13,781 nt of DNA from Thermoleophilia bacterium (GTDB lineage Bacteria; Actinomycetota; Thermoleophilia; Gaiellales; Gaiellaceae), in contig JAICYG010000063.1 in NCBI GenBank assembly GCA_025934335.1, positions 1 to 13,781 on the forward strand, written 5' to 3'. The position numbers and the translations under genes were made by a program. Under the pieces are notes generated by a model that made no database searches, had not been told where the DNA came from, and worked only from the letters and a program-made list of their open reading frames with translations. Positions 7,319 through 13,781 of the stretch are shown here, piece by piece; the first letter of the stretch is position 1, and each line of letters starts with the position of its first letter.

Positions 7319-8659
7319 TCATCGGCAGCGCTTGTGCACGTCGTGCCGGAGACGCGTGATCTCCGACCGGTGTCCCTGGATCCGCTCGGACTGGTCGAGT
7401 AACGCGACGACGTCGGTGCAGTCGCCGAGCGCGAAGCGCGTGTAGGCGAGGTTGTAGTCCGCGTACGCCTCCGCGAGCGATCCGGTGCCGTCCAGCTTCG
7501 CGACAGCCTGCTCGAGGAGCGGCAGCGCGCCCTCGAAGTCGCTCGCCCGCATGCGCGCGTACCCCTCGTCGTTCAGCGCCGTGCCGCTCGCTGCCGCTGC
7601 CGCTGTCGTCGTGGGCGGGACCGTCGTCAGCTGCGCCGTCACGGTCCGTTCGACGGTCGTCCCCGGCCGCGTGACGGTGCGCACGACCGCCGGCCGCCCG
7701 TTATCGTCGCGCGTCGCGAGGACGGCGGCGACCACTCCGGCCGCGGCCAGCAGCGCCGCCAGCCCGATCGGCCAACGGTGCCGCCTGCGACCCGGCATCC
7801 GCGCCGTCGGCGCGACCCACGTGTCGCCGGCGTCGTCCTCGAGTGCCCGGCGCAGCTCGCCCGCGAGCTCGGCCGCGGTCGACGGCCGCTGCCCCGGGTC
7901 CTTCGCGAGCGCACGGGTGAAGATCGCGTCGTAGGAGCGAGGCAGCGAAGGGCGCGCTGTCGTGATCGACGGTACCGGCGAATGCACGTGCGCGGCCGCC
8001 TCGGTCGTTGCTGCCGCTGCCTCGAAGGGCCGCCGGCCGGTCAGGAGCTCCCACGCGACGACGGCGAGGCCGTAGCGGTCGCTCGCCGGCGTCGCCCGCT
8101 CGCCCCGCGCCTGCTCGGGCGACAGGTACCCGGCCGTGCCGAGGACCGTGCCCGTGTGGGTGAGCGAGGCGAGGCCCACCGCGCTTGCGATCCCGAAGTC
8201 CGCGACCTTCACGCTGCCGCGGTCGTCGAGCAGCAGGTTGCCGGGCTTCACGTCCCTGTGCACCACTCCTACGGCGTGCGCCGCGTCGAGGGCGGAAGCG
8301 GCGTTGTCCAGCCAGTCGAGTACGCGCCCCGGCGGGGACGGCCCGCGTGCGACCTGCTCCGCCAGCGAACCGCCTGTCAGCAGCTCCATGACGATGAGCG
8401 GCCGGCCGCCGTGGTCGGCGACGTCGAAGATCGTGACGATGTGCGGGTGGCTCGAGAGCCTCGCCGCCGCGAGCGCCTCGCGCCGGAAGCGGTGGCGGAA
8501 CGACTCGTCCTCGGCGTAGCGCGCCGCGAGCACCTTGACGGCGACCTCACGCCCGAGCTCCTCGTCCGTCGCGGCGTAGACATCGGCCATACCGCCGCGC
8601 GCGATCAGCCGGGGCTGCCGGTACCGGGGCGGGAGCTGCGTGTCGTCAGGGGGAGGCAT
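7319..8659 (-). CDS. Membrane Ser/Thr protein kinase with TPR-like extracytoplasmic tail
   Basis: Hanks-type kinase of the bacterial PknB-like group, 446 residues. The cytoplasmic kinase domain (about 12-270) has ARGGMADVY (20-28), VAVKVL with ATP-binding Lys42, helix-C Glu61, catalytic HRDVKPGN (134-141, Asp136), DFG (154-156) and GTAGYLSPEQ (174-183), so it should be active. One membrane helix lies at about 297-316. Outside is a Thr-rich linker (about 329-352) and then a helical region (361-446) whose pattern LNDEGYARMRASDFEGAL and YADYNLAYTRFALGDC looks like two tetratricopeptide repeats, with Cys414 and Cys445. PASTA repeats, usual on PknB sensors, are absent. The ATG has only a weak Shine-Dalgarno. 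It is divergent from the SpoIID-like gene and 55 bases upstream of the transporter. Confidence 0.92.
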   Translation of the reverse strand: MPPPDDTQLPPRYRQPRLIARGGMADVYAATDEELGREVAVKVLAARYAEDESFRHRFRREALAAARLSSHPHIVTIFDVADHGGRPLIVMELLTGGSLAEQVARGPSPPGRVLDWLDNAASALDAAHAVGVVHRDVKPGNLLLDDRGSVKVADFGIASAVGLASLTHTGTVLGTAGYLSPEQARGERATPASDRYGLAVVAWELLTGRRPFEAAAATTEAAAHVHSPVPSITTARPSLPRSYDAIFTRALAKDPGQRPSTAAELAGELRRALEDDAGDTWVAPTARMPGRRRHRWPIGLAALLAAAGVVAAVLATRDDNGRPAVVRTVTRPGTTVERTVTAQLTTVPPTTTAAAAASGTALNDEGYARMRASDFEGALPLLEQAVAKLDGTGSLAEAYADYNLAYTRFALGDCTDVVALLDQSERIQGHRSEITRLRHDVHKRCR

Positions 8660-8668
8660 GCCTGAGCG

Positions 8669-8686
8669 GGCAACGAAGACGTTGCC
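8669..8686. promoter_or_regulatory. Inverted repeat in the kinase/SpoIID divergent region
   Basis: GGCAACG and CGTTGCC form a perfect 7-bp stem around the loop AAGA, nine bases ahead of the kinase ATG. It could be a protein-binding site shared by the divergent genes or a hairpin in the kinase leader. Length is modest for GC-rich DNA. Confidence 0.35.
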
Positions 8687-8745
8687 GCGGCACCACCTAT
8701 GGAAACGTTCGGTAAAGGCTCGCGGGAGCCTCGCAGCGGCTCGGC

Positions 8746-8758
8746 TACCGTGATCCGC
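8746..8758 (+). promoter_or_regulatory. Candidate -10 element for a leaderless SpoIID-like transcript
   Basis: TACCGT at 8746-8751, then GATCCGC, then the GTG at 8759. The TANNNT-N7-GTG spacing is the same as at 2831-2846, and the bases before both GTGs share CCGC or CGC. It supports GTG 8759 as the start. No clear -35 hexamer is seen. Confidence 0.42.
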
Positions 8759-10423
8759 GTGGGTCGGCTCGCCGTGCTGCTCGCCGCCGCCTTACCGCTC
8801 GCTGCCGGCGGTGCCGCGGCCGCGCTGCTCGCTCCCGGCTCCGGCGTCGCCGCCGGCACGACCACGGCCGCGACGACCACCGCCGCGACGGCCACCACGA
8901 CCGACGGCACCGCCGTCAGCACTGCCTCGCGCGTCGTCGCGTTCACCGGGCACGGCTGGGGTCACGGCCTCGGTCTGTCCCAGTGGGGAGCCTACGGCTA
9001 CGCGAAGCACGGCCTCGCCTACGACGACATCCTCGCGCACTACTACCCGGGCACGACGCTCGGCCGCTCTCGTGTGAAGACCGTGCGCGTGCTCGTCGCG
9101 CAGAAGAAGAGCGTGCGCATCGGAGCAACCGTCGCCGCGACGGTTGCCGACGGCGCGGGGGCGAAGACCGCTCTCGAGCCCGGCACGGTGACGCTCGACG
9201 CGAAGCTGTCGCTCGACGGCCGGACCGCGCTCCCGCCGCCGCTCACGTTCACGTCGAAGGAGCCGCTCACGGTGGACGGGCGCGCCTACCGCGGCAGGCT
9301 CGTCGTGCAGCTCGACGGGAAGCAACTCGACCTCGTCGACACGCTCTCGCTCGAGACGTACCTGAAGGGCGTCGTCCCGGCCGAGATGCCGTCGACGTGG
9401 GCGCCGGAGGCGCTGAAGGCGCAGGCCGTCGCCGCTCGTTCCTATGCCCTCGCGAACCTGGCGAAGGGACGCCCCTTCGACCTCTACGGCGACACGCGCA
9501 GCCAGGTCTACGGCGGCATTGCCGCGGAGTCTCCCGCTGCGAGCGCCGCCGTCGACGCGACGAAGGGACAGGTCGTCCTCTACAACGGCAAGGTCGCCGA
9601 CACGCTCTTCTTCTCGACCTCGGGCGGGCGCACGGCGTCGGCGCTCGAGTCGACCGGCATCGACGTCCCGTACCTCGTGCCGGTCGACGACCCGTACGAC
9701 TCGCTCTCGCCCTACCACGACTGGGGGCCGATTCTCTACGACGCGGCGGCCGTCGCGAGGCGGCTCAAGCTCTCGACGTCGGTCCAGAGCGTGACGGTCG
9801 CGAACGGCGCGTCGGGCCGCGTGAAGACGATGCTCGTCACCTCTGACGACGACGCGCAGGTGGCGCTGACCGGTAACCAGGTGCGGAGCGCGCTCGGCCT
9901 CCGCTCGACCTGGTTCGCGCCCGCGCTCCTGCAGCTGCTGCCGGCGACGAGGACGATGACCTACGGTGGCGCCGTGAGCCTGACCGGGTTCGTCCGCGGC
10001 GCGGCAGGCGTCTCCCTGGAGGCGAAGCCGGCCGGCGGCGCCTGGGCTGCCGCGGGATCGCTGCAGCTCGCCGCCGACGGCACCTTCGCGAGCATCGTCA
10101 GGCCGCAGGTCACCACCTGGTATCGCCTCGCGTGGGGCAGCGCACGTGCCGGGCTCGCGAAGGTCACCGTCGCAGCGCGTGTGTCGGCCGTGGTCACATC
10201 GGCGGGGGTGGAGGGGACCCTTGGCCCCGCCGCTCCGGGCGCGCCCGTCCAGCTGCAGCAGAAGGCAGCTACCGGCGGCTGGAAGACGCTGGCGTCGACC
10301 ACCGACGACACCTCCTCGGCGTGGCGATTCGACGGGGCGCTCGCGGCCGGCACCTACCGCGTCCGCGCCGCGCCCGGGCACGGCGTCGCCGCCGGGGTCT
10401 CGGCGGCGTTCACGGTGCAGTGA
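8759..10423 (+). CDS. Secreted SpoIID/LytB-domain protein, predicted peptidoglycan lytic transglycosylase
   Basis: A 554-residue exported protein. A hydrophobic signal segment (3-25) is followed by a Thr/Ala-rich linker (34-48), then GHGWGHGLGLSQWGAYG (64-80), a motif typical of SpoIID/LytB proteins, and the core domain with LETYLKGVVPAEMP (198-211) and EALKAQAVAARSYAL (217-231). Glu209 corresponds to the catalytic glutamate of sporulation SpoIID, which cleaves stem-peptide-free glycan strands. Residues from about 390 to the end form two beta-rich, Ig-like modules. The start is taken as GTG 8759: it begins the signal peptide and sits behind a TANNNT element; in-frame ATG 8699 and GTG 8750 are alternatives. 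It ends in GTGA shared with the protease gene. No other sporulation gene is present, so general wall remodelling is more likely. Confidence 0.9.
   Translation: MGRLAVLLAAALPLAAGGAAAALLAPGSGVAAGTTTAATTTAATATTTDGTAVSTASRVVAFTGHGWGHGLGLSQWGAYGYAKHGLAYDDILAHYYPGTTLGRSRVKTVRVLVAQKKSVRIGATVAATVADGAGAKTALEPGTVTLDAKLSLDGRTALPPPLTFTSKEPLTVDGRAYRGRLVVQLDGKQLDLVDTLSLETYLKGVVPAEMPSTWAPEALKAQAVAARSYALANLAKGRPFDLYGDTRSQVYGGIAAESPAASAAVDATKGQVVLYNGKVADTLFFSTSGGRTASALESTGIDVPYLVPVDDPYDSLSPYHDWGPILYDAAAVARRLKLSTSVQSVTVANGASGRVKTMLVTSDDDAQVALTGNQVRSALGLRSTWFAPALLQLLPATRTMTYGGAVSLTGFVRGAAGVSLEAKPAGGAWAAAGSLQLAADGTFASIVRPQVTTWYRLAWGSARAGLAKVTVAARVSAVVTSAGVEGTLGPAAPGAPVQLQQKAATGGWKTLASTTDDTSSAWRFDGALAAGTYRVRAAPGHGVAAGVSAAFTVQ
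8858..8902 (+). repeat. Low-complexity Thr/Ala codon run
   Basis: Fifteen codons of ACG/ACC and GCG/GCC encode the Thr/Ala linker (residues 34-48) between the signal segment and the SpoIID-type motif. It resembles the Thr-rich linker outside the kinase membrane helix and is a candidate for O-glycosylation or length variation between strains. Confidence 0.5.
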
Positions 10424-11865
10424 GGCGCCTGCTCGCCCTCGCCGCGCTGGCCGCGCTCGCGCTTCCCGCCGCTGCGGCCGCCTTCGCGAACACCGAGCCG
10501 CTCGCGGCGAAGCAGTGGTATCTGGACGCCGACCAGGCCTGGAGCTTCTGGCCGCAGATGCCGCAGCTTCCCCTCGTGCGGGTCGCCGTGATCGACTCCG
10601 GGATCGACGGCAGCCACCCCGACCTGATAGGGCGCGTGGTGGCCGCGCGCTCGTTCGTCGGCGGCACGCCGTATCGCGACGACGCGGGCCACGGCACGTT
10701 CGTCGCCGGCGAGATCGCGGCCAACCCCTCCAACGGCATCGGCATCGCCGGCCTCGCGTTCAACGCGCGGCTGATCGTCGCCAAGGTCGTTACCGCGGAG
10801 GGCGACGTATCGCTGCCGGCGGAGGTTGCCGCGATCCGCTGGGCGGTGGCGCAGGGCGCGCAGGTGATCAACCTGAGCCTCGGCGGCGTCCGCGACCCCC
10901 TCGACCCGGAGCGCGACACGTACTCGCCGCTCGAGCGCGCCGCGGTCGAGTACGCGTACTCGAAAGGCGTGGTGGTCGTCGCCGCCGTCGGCAACGGGAC
11001 GCAGTCGCCGACGACGCCGTGGCCCTACGCCGCGTACCCTGCCGCCCTGCCGCACGTGATCGGCGTCAGCGCCGTGCGCCGGGACGGCTCCGTCCCCGAC
11101 TACTCGAACCGCGACGCCGTCTACAACGACCTCGCCGCTCCCGGCGCGGGGATGTTCTCGACGATCCCCGCCAACCTCGTCGACGCGCGCACCGGCTGCG
11201 TCGAGCCCTACTCCGACTGTGGGCCGAGCGACTTCCGGAACGCGATCGGCACCTCGTTCGCCGCGCCGCAGGTGTCGGCCGCGGCGGCGCTCCTCCTCGG
11301 CCAGGACCCCGCACTGACGCCCGACCAGGTCGCCTGGCTGCTCGAGCGGACGGCCGACGACGCCTCGCCGCTCTCCGGTTGCGCGGCCTGCCTCAACGGC
11401 CGCGACCCGGTCTCCGGCTGGGGGACGCTCGACGTCGCGAGCGCGCTCGCCCGGCTCACATCGGGCGTGCCGCTGCCTCGCCCCGACCGCTACGAGCCGA
11501 ACGACGACGCCGGCCCGTGGGCGCACACGTTGCCGTCGCTTCCGCGCACCCTTGACGCGTCACTCGATTTCTGGGACGACAACCTGGACGTGTATCGCGT
11601 ACGTCTCGTCAAGGGACAGCGCGTCTTCGCCCGGCTGACCCCGGGAACGAAGGCGAAGGTCGTGCTCTCCCTGTGGGCGCCGGGGACCGATCGGCTCGAG
11701 ACGCTCGAGGCCCAGCAGGAGCGGCTCTCGGTCTCGCGCCTCGTCGGCGCGCAGAGCCGGCTCTCCTTCACGGCGCGTGTCACCGGCACGTACTACCTGT
11801 CGGCGAAACTCGTCTCGCAGTCGCGGAACCCGATTCAGTACCGCCTCGCGGTCACCCGATCTTAA
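10420..11865 (+). CDS. Secreted subtilisin-family (S8) serine protease with C-terminal PPC-like domain
   Basis: A 481-residue exported protease. Signal peptide at about 1-23 (MRRLLALAALAAL..., alanine-rich end), then the catalytic domain with Asp59 (VAVIDSGIDGSHPD), His91 (GHGTFVAGEI), oxyanion Asn192 (AVGNGT) and Ser279 (GTSFAAPQVSAAAALL), a complete triad. There is no I9-type inhibitory propeptide. Cys260/Cys267 and Cys321/Cys324 may form disulfides. Residues about 357-480, opening DRYEPNDDAGPWAHTL, look like a bacterial pre-peptidase C-terminal (PPC) beta-sandwich. There is no C-terminal membrane helix, which argues against a mycosin. The start is GTG 10420, overlapping the SpoIID-like stop as GTGA; the frame is open further upstream but only inside that gene. 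Translational coupling suggests the two exported proteins act together. The stop overlaps the convergent acyltransferase stop. Confidence 0.93.
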   Translation: MRRLLALAALAALALPAAAAAFANTEPLAAKQWYLDADQAWSFWPQMPQLPLVRVAVIDSGIDGSHPDLIGRVVAARSFVGGTPYRDDAGHGTFVAGEIAANPSNGIGIAGLAFNARLIVAKVVTAEGDVSLPAEVAAIRWAVAQGAQVINLSLGGVRDPLDPERDTYSPLERAAVEYAYSKGVVVVAAVGNGTQSPTTPWPYAAYPAALPHVIGVSAVRRDGSVPDYSNRDAVYNDLAAPGAGMFSTIPANLVDARTGCVEPYSDCGPSDFRNAIGTSFAAPQVSAAAALLLGQDPALTPDQVAWLLERTADDASPLSGCAACLNGRDPVSGWGTLDVASALARLTSGVPLPRPDRYEPNDDAGPWAHTLPSLPRTLDASLDFWDDNLDVYRVRLVKGQRVFARLTPGTKAKVVLSLWAPGTDRLETLEAQQERLSVSRLVGAQSRLSFTARVTGTYYLSAKLVSQSRNPIQYRLAVTRS

Positions 11866-12515
11866 CCGCCGTTCGCCCGGAGCTCTTCCGGGTGCACCTC
11901 GCGGAGGACGCGGGCCGGCGAGCCGACGACGACGACGCGCGGCGGCACGTCCCTCGTCACGACCGCGCCGGCGCCGACGAACGCCTCCTCGCCGATCTCG
12001 ATGCCCGGACAGAGGATCGCGCCGCCGCCGATGCGCGCGCTGCGCCGGATCGTCGGGCCGCGCATCAGTTCCTTCCGCCGCTCGGTGCGACCCATGAAGT
12101 TGTCGTTCGTCGTCACCACGCACGGCGCGACGAAGACGTCTTCCTCGAGCGTCGAGTACGCGGTGACGTACGCCTCCGCCTGGATGCGCGTGCCGGCGCC
12201 GACGGTCGTGTCGTTCTCGATCAGCGAGCCGCGCCCGAGGACGCAGTCGTCGGCCATCGTCACGCGCTCCCGGACGCACGACTGGTCGCCGACGATGCAG
12301 CGCGCGCCGATCGTCGAGCCGGCGAAGACGATGGCGCCGGTCGAGACGACGGTGCCGTCGCCGATCCGCGTCGGCGGCAGGGGCTCGCGCTTCGCCGTCG
12401 AGGCCGCAGCGAGCGACGGCTGCTTGCCGACGACGGCGTTCTCGAGCACGCGCACGCCGTCGCCGAGCACGGTTCCGGGGTGGACCGTCGCGGTCGGGTG
12501 GATCTCAGCGGCCAA
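11862..12515 (-). CDS. Left-handed beta-helix acyltransferase, WbpD-like sugar N-acetyltransferase
   Basis: A 217-residue hexapeptide-repeat protein expected to transfer an acetyl (or other acyl) group from acyl-CoA to an amino sugar nucleotide. Repeats run from IHPTATVHPGTVLGDGV (5-21) to EIGEEAFVGAGAVVTRDVPP (173-192) and the usual closing VVVGSPARV (195-203). VFVAPCVVTTNDNFMG (127-142) matches the WbpD/WlbB type. An ~18-residue loop (about 31-49, KQPSLAAASTAKREPLPP) interrupts the helix early, unlike compact WbpD (about 190 residues). The TTG start at 12515-12513 follows GGAG by four bases and overlaps the oxidoreductase gene by 11 bases. It is the last gene of a leftward operon after a Gfo/Idh/MocA oxidoreductase and a UDP-sugar dehydrogenase, which supports the amino-uronic acid role. 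Exact substrate is inferred. Confidence 0.85.
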   Translation of the reverse strand: MAAEIHPTATVHPGTVLGDGVRVLENAVVGKQPSLAAASTAKREPLPPTRIGDGTVVSTGAIVFAGSTIGARCIVGDQSCVRERVTMADDCVLGRGSLIENDTTVGAGTRIQAEAYVTAYSTLEEDVFVAPCVVTTNDNFMGRTERRKELMRGPTIRRSARIGGGAILCPGIEIGEEAFVGAGAVVTRDVPPRVVVVGSPARVLREVHPEELRANGG

Positions 12516-13473
12516 GGGACTCCGTCAGCATCTCGAGCGCCCGCACGACCCGGGCGCCGTCGCGCGCGACCTTGGCGCGGTCGTGCTTCCCGTCGACGAG
12601 CTCGAGGAAGAACGTGCACTCGAGACGCAGTGGCTCGGCCGTCGAGATCTTCGGGATGTAGATGTCGCCCGAGCGCGTCTGCCACTCGCCGTAGGTCTCC
12701 GCGCGCTTCCACGGCGACTTCTCGTACACCGTCACCTTCCGCTCGAGCTCCATGTCGTCGAACACCGCCATCTTCTCGCGCCCGACGACGGTCAGCTTGC
12801 GCATCTTGTGCGGGTCGAGCCACGACAGGTGCATGTGGGCGATCTTGCCGCTCGGGAAGCGCAAGTAGCAGAAGACGACGTCCTCGACGCCCGGTGTCAG
12901 GAAGTCGCGGCCCTGCGCGGTCGCAGTCTCGGGGTCCTCGTCGAGCAGGTAGAGGATCACGGACAGGTCGTGGACGCCGAGCGACCAGAGTGCGTTCTCG
13001 TTCGTGCGGACGATGCCGAGGTTCTGGCGGTTCCCGTACACGCAGAGCACCTCGCCGAGCTCGCCCGAGTCGACGAGCGCCTTCAGCTTCTCGACGCCGG
13101 GGTGGTAGAGGAGGAGGTGTCCCGGCATCAGGACACGGTCTCGGTCGGCAGCGATCCGCACGAGCTCGTCCATCTCCGCCGCGCGCATCGCCGGCGGCTT
13201 CTCGACGAAGACGTGCTTGCCCGCTTCGAGCGCCTGCTTCGCGAGGGCGTAGTGGGTCGGCACCGGCGTCGCGACGACGACCGCGTCGACGGTCTCGTCG
13301 GCGAGCAGCTCGTCGATCGACGTCGACGCGCGCGCCTGTGGGTAGCGCGCCGCGAGCGTCGCGAGGCGCTCTTCGTCGAGGTCGCAGACCCAGGCGAGCT
13401 CGGCCAGGTCGTCGAAGTTGCGGACGAGGTTCGGGCCCCAGTAGTTGAGGCCGACGACGCCTACCCTCGCCAC
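12505..13473 (-). CDS. Gfo/Idh/MocA family oxidoreductase, WbpB-like UDP-sugar 3-dehydrogenase
   Basis: NAD(P)-dependent oxidoreductase, 322 residues. The Rossmann strand reads VGVVGLNYWGPN (4-15); next come VVVATPVPTHYALAKQALEAG and the family signature HVFVEKPP (87-94, Lys92), then a C-terminal substrate domain with GHLLLYHPGV and NALWSLGVHDLSVI (160-173, His168). The aspartate often found four residues before that His is Ser164 here; I know a subfamily with a WSFAPHD-type motif at this point, so this looks like a variant rather than a defect. In the Wbp pathway the homologue oxidises C3 of UDP-GlcNAc-uronate before transamination. The start is GTG at 13473, five bases after the dehydrogenase stop. 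The stop overlaps the acyltransferase TTG. The neighbours support the assignment; the substrate is inferred. Confidence 0.85.
   Translation of the reverse strand: MARVGVVGLNYWGPNLVRNFDDLAELAWVCDLDEERLATLAARYPQARASTSIDELLADETVDAVVVATPVPTHYALAKQALEAGKHVFVEKPPAMRAAEMDELVRIAADRDRVLMPGHLLLYHPGVEKLKALVDSGELGEVLCVYGNRQNLGIVRTNENALWSLGVHDLSVILYLLDEDPETATAQGRDFLTPGVEDVVFCYLRFPSGKIAHMHLSWLDPHKMRKLTVVGREKMAVFDDMELERKVTVYEKSPWKRAETYGEWQTRSGDIYIPKISTAEPLRLECTFFLELVDGKHDRAKVARDGARVVRALEMLTESLGR
12520..12523 (-). promoter_or_regulatory. Shine-Dalgarno deciding the TTG start of the acyltransferase
   Basis: GGAG with a four-base spacer (TCCC) ahead of TTG 12515-12513, the same GGAG-N4-TTG layout as lon. It lies inside the end of the oxidoreductase gene. 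Confidence 0.5.
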
Positions 13474-13478
13474 CCGAG

Positions 13479-13781
13479 TCAGAGCTTCCAGACCTTGCCG
13501 TCGACCTCGACGCCCTTGGTGGCGTTGCGGAAGTCGACGATCACGCTGCCGCGGCGCACGAGCTCGCCGTAGTCGATCGACGAGTGGTTGGTGACGATGG
13601 CGACGCAGTCGTAGGCCTCCGGCTCGAGCGGCGACGAGGTCATGCCGTCGAACTCCGGCACGTAGGGGTCGTGGTAGGCGACCTCGGCACCGGCGTTCCG
13701 CAGCAGGTGGATCAGCTTCTCGGCCGGCGTCTCGCGCGAGTCCGAGATGTCCGGCTTGTACGCGACGCCGAGCACAAGGAC
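13479..13781 (-). CDS. UDP-glucose/GDP-mannose dehydrogenase family, C-terminal UDP-binding domain (partial), WbpA-like
   Basis: Only the last ~100 codons are in the window; the NAD domain and catalytic cysteine are off the right edge. The visible part begins at a codon for Val (13781-13779) and reads VLVLGVAYKPDISDSRE, the conserved opening of the UDP-binding domain, followed by HDPYVPEF, IVTNHSSIDY and VIVDFRNATKG. The TNHSSxDY and D-x-RNA motifs are closer to UDP-N-acetylhexosamine 6-dehydrogenases (WbpA/WbpO type) than to UDP-glucose dehydrogenase. The enzyme would oxidise the C6 hydroxyl of a UDP-HexNAc to the uronic acid, giving the substrate for the next gene. It is five bases upstream of the oxidoreductase gene and clearly cotranscribed. 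An apparent GTG start at 13775 is an internal Val, not the true start. Confidence 0.9.
   Translation of the reverse strand, partial: VLVLGVAYKPDISDSRETPAEKLIHLLRNAGAEVAYHDPYVPEFDGMTSSPLEPEAYDCVAIVTNHSSIDYGELVRRGSVIVDFRNATKGVEVDGKVWKL

Noticed and set aside
8858..8902. CRISPR or tandem repeat array
   Set aside because: The periodicity is only of Thr and Ala codons within a protein linker; there are no spaced direct repeats.
8792..10381. 529-codon minus-strand open frame opposite the SpoIID-like gene
   Set aside because: Arg/Val/Glu-rich antisense shadow; the plus-strand gene has a signal segment, catalytic motifs and coupling to the next gene.
11673..13448. 591-codon plus-strand open frame opposite the acyltransferase and oxidoreductase genes
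   Set aside because: Arg/Ser/Pro low-complexity translation antisense to two well-supported enzymes.

Overview
The window is very GC-rich, densely coded DNA from a bacterial chromosome. The GC content, frequent GTG and TTG starts, 4-bp gene overlaps, leaderless-looking promoters, an actinobacterial-style receptor Ser/Thr kinase and an actinobacterial-style SpoIID/LytB protein all suggest a high-GC actinobacterium, possibly class Thermoleophilia. That placement is inference; no rRNA or other phylogenetic marker is present.

Layout, left to right. (1) 1-2686, minus strand: a proteostasis operon running leftward, with a small single-span membrane protein, an Hsp20 small heat-shock protein, and a Lon protease that begins inside the end of hsp20 and runs off the left edge before its catalytic serine. 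(2) 2687-2854: the only sizeable intergenic region, a divergent promoter region. (3) 2855-5833, plus strand: a tightly coupled dTDP-deoxysugar operon in the order rmlA-like, rmlC-like, rmlD, rmlB; every junction is a GTGA or ATGA overlap. It should make dTDP-L-rhamnose or a close relative, but the first two enzymes are divergent. (4) 5830-8659, minus strand: a membrane Ser/Thr protein kinase with a TPR-like extracytoplasmic tail, followed by a 14-helix DHA2-type drug/proton antiporter. A near-perfect 28-bp palindrome lies between them. (5) 8759-11865, plus strand: a secreted SpoIID/LytB-type protein translationally coupled to a secreted subtilisin-family protease, divergent from the kinase. 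(6) 11862-13781, minus strand: the end of a UDP-sugar operon with a UDP-HexNAc 6-dehydrogenase (C-terminal part), a Gfo/Idh/MocA oxidoreductase and a left-handed beta-helix acyltransferase. This resembles the WbpA/WbpB/WbpD steps toward 2,3-diamino-uronic acid nucleotides, without an aminotransferase in view.

Taken together the window is mostly cell-envelope biology: nucleotide-sugar supply for surface glycans on both sides, with a kinase, a predicted peptidoglycan-acting protein and a protease between them. Both convergent gene pairs share stop codons (4-bp overlaps) with no terminator hairpin.

I found no RNA genes, insertion sequences, CRISPR arrays or prophage genes, and no clear evidence for a wholly new system. 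The best leads are the kinase/SpoIID/S8 locus, the Hsp20-Lon coupling, the altered RmlA and RmlC active-site motifs, the palindrome ahead of the transporter, and two start regions with the same TANNNT-N7-GTG geometry.
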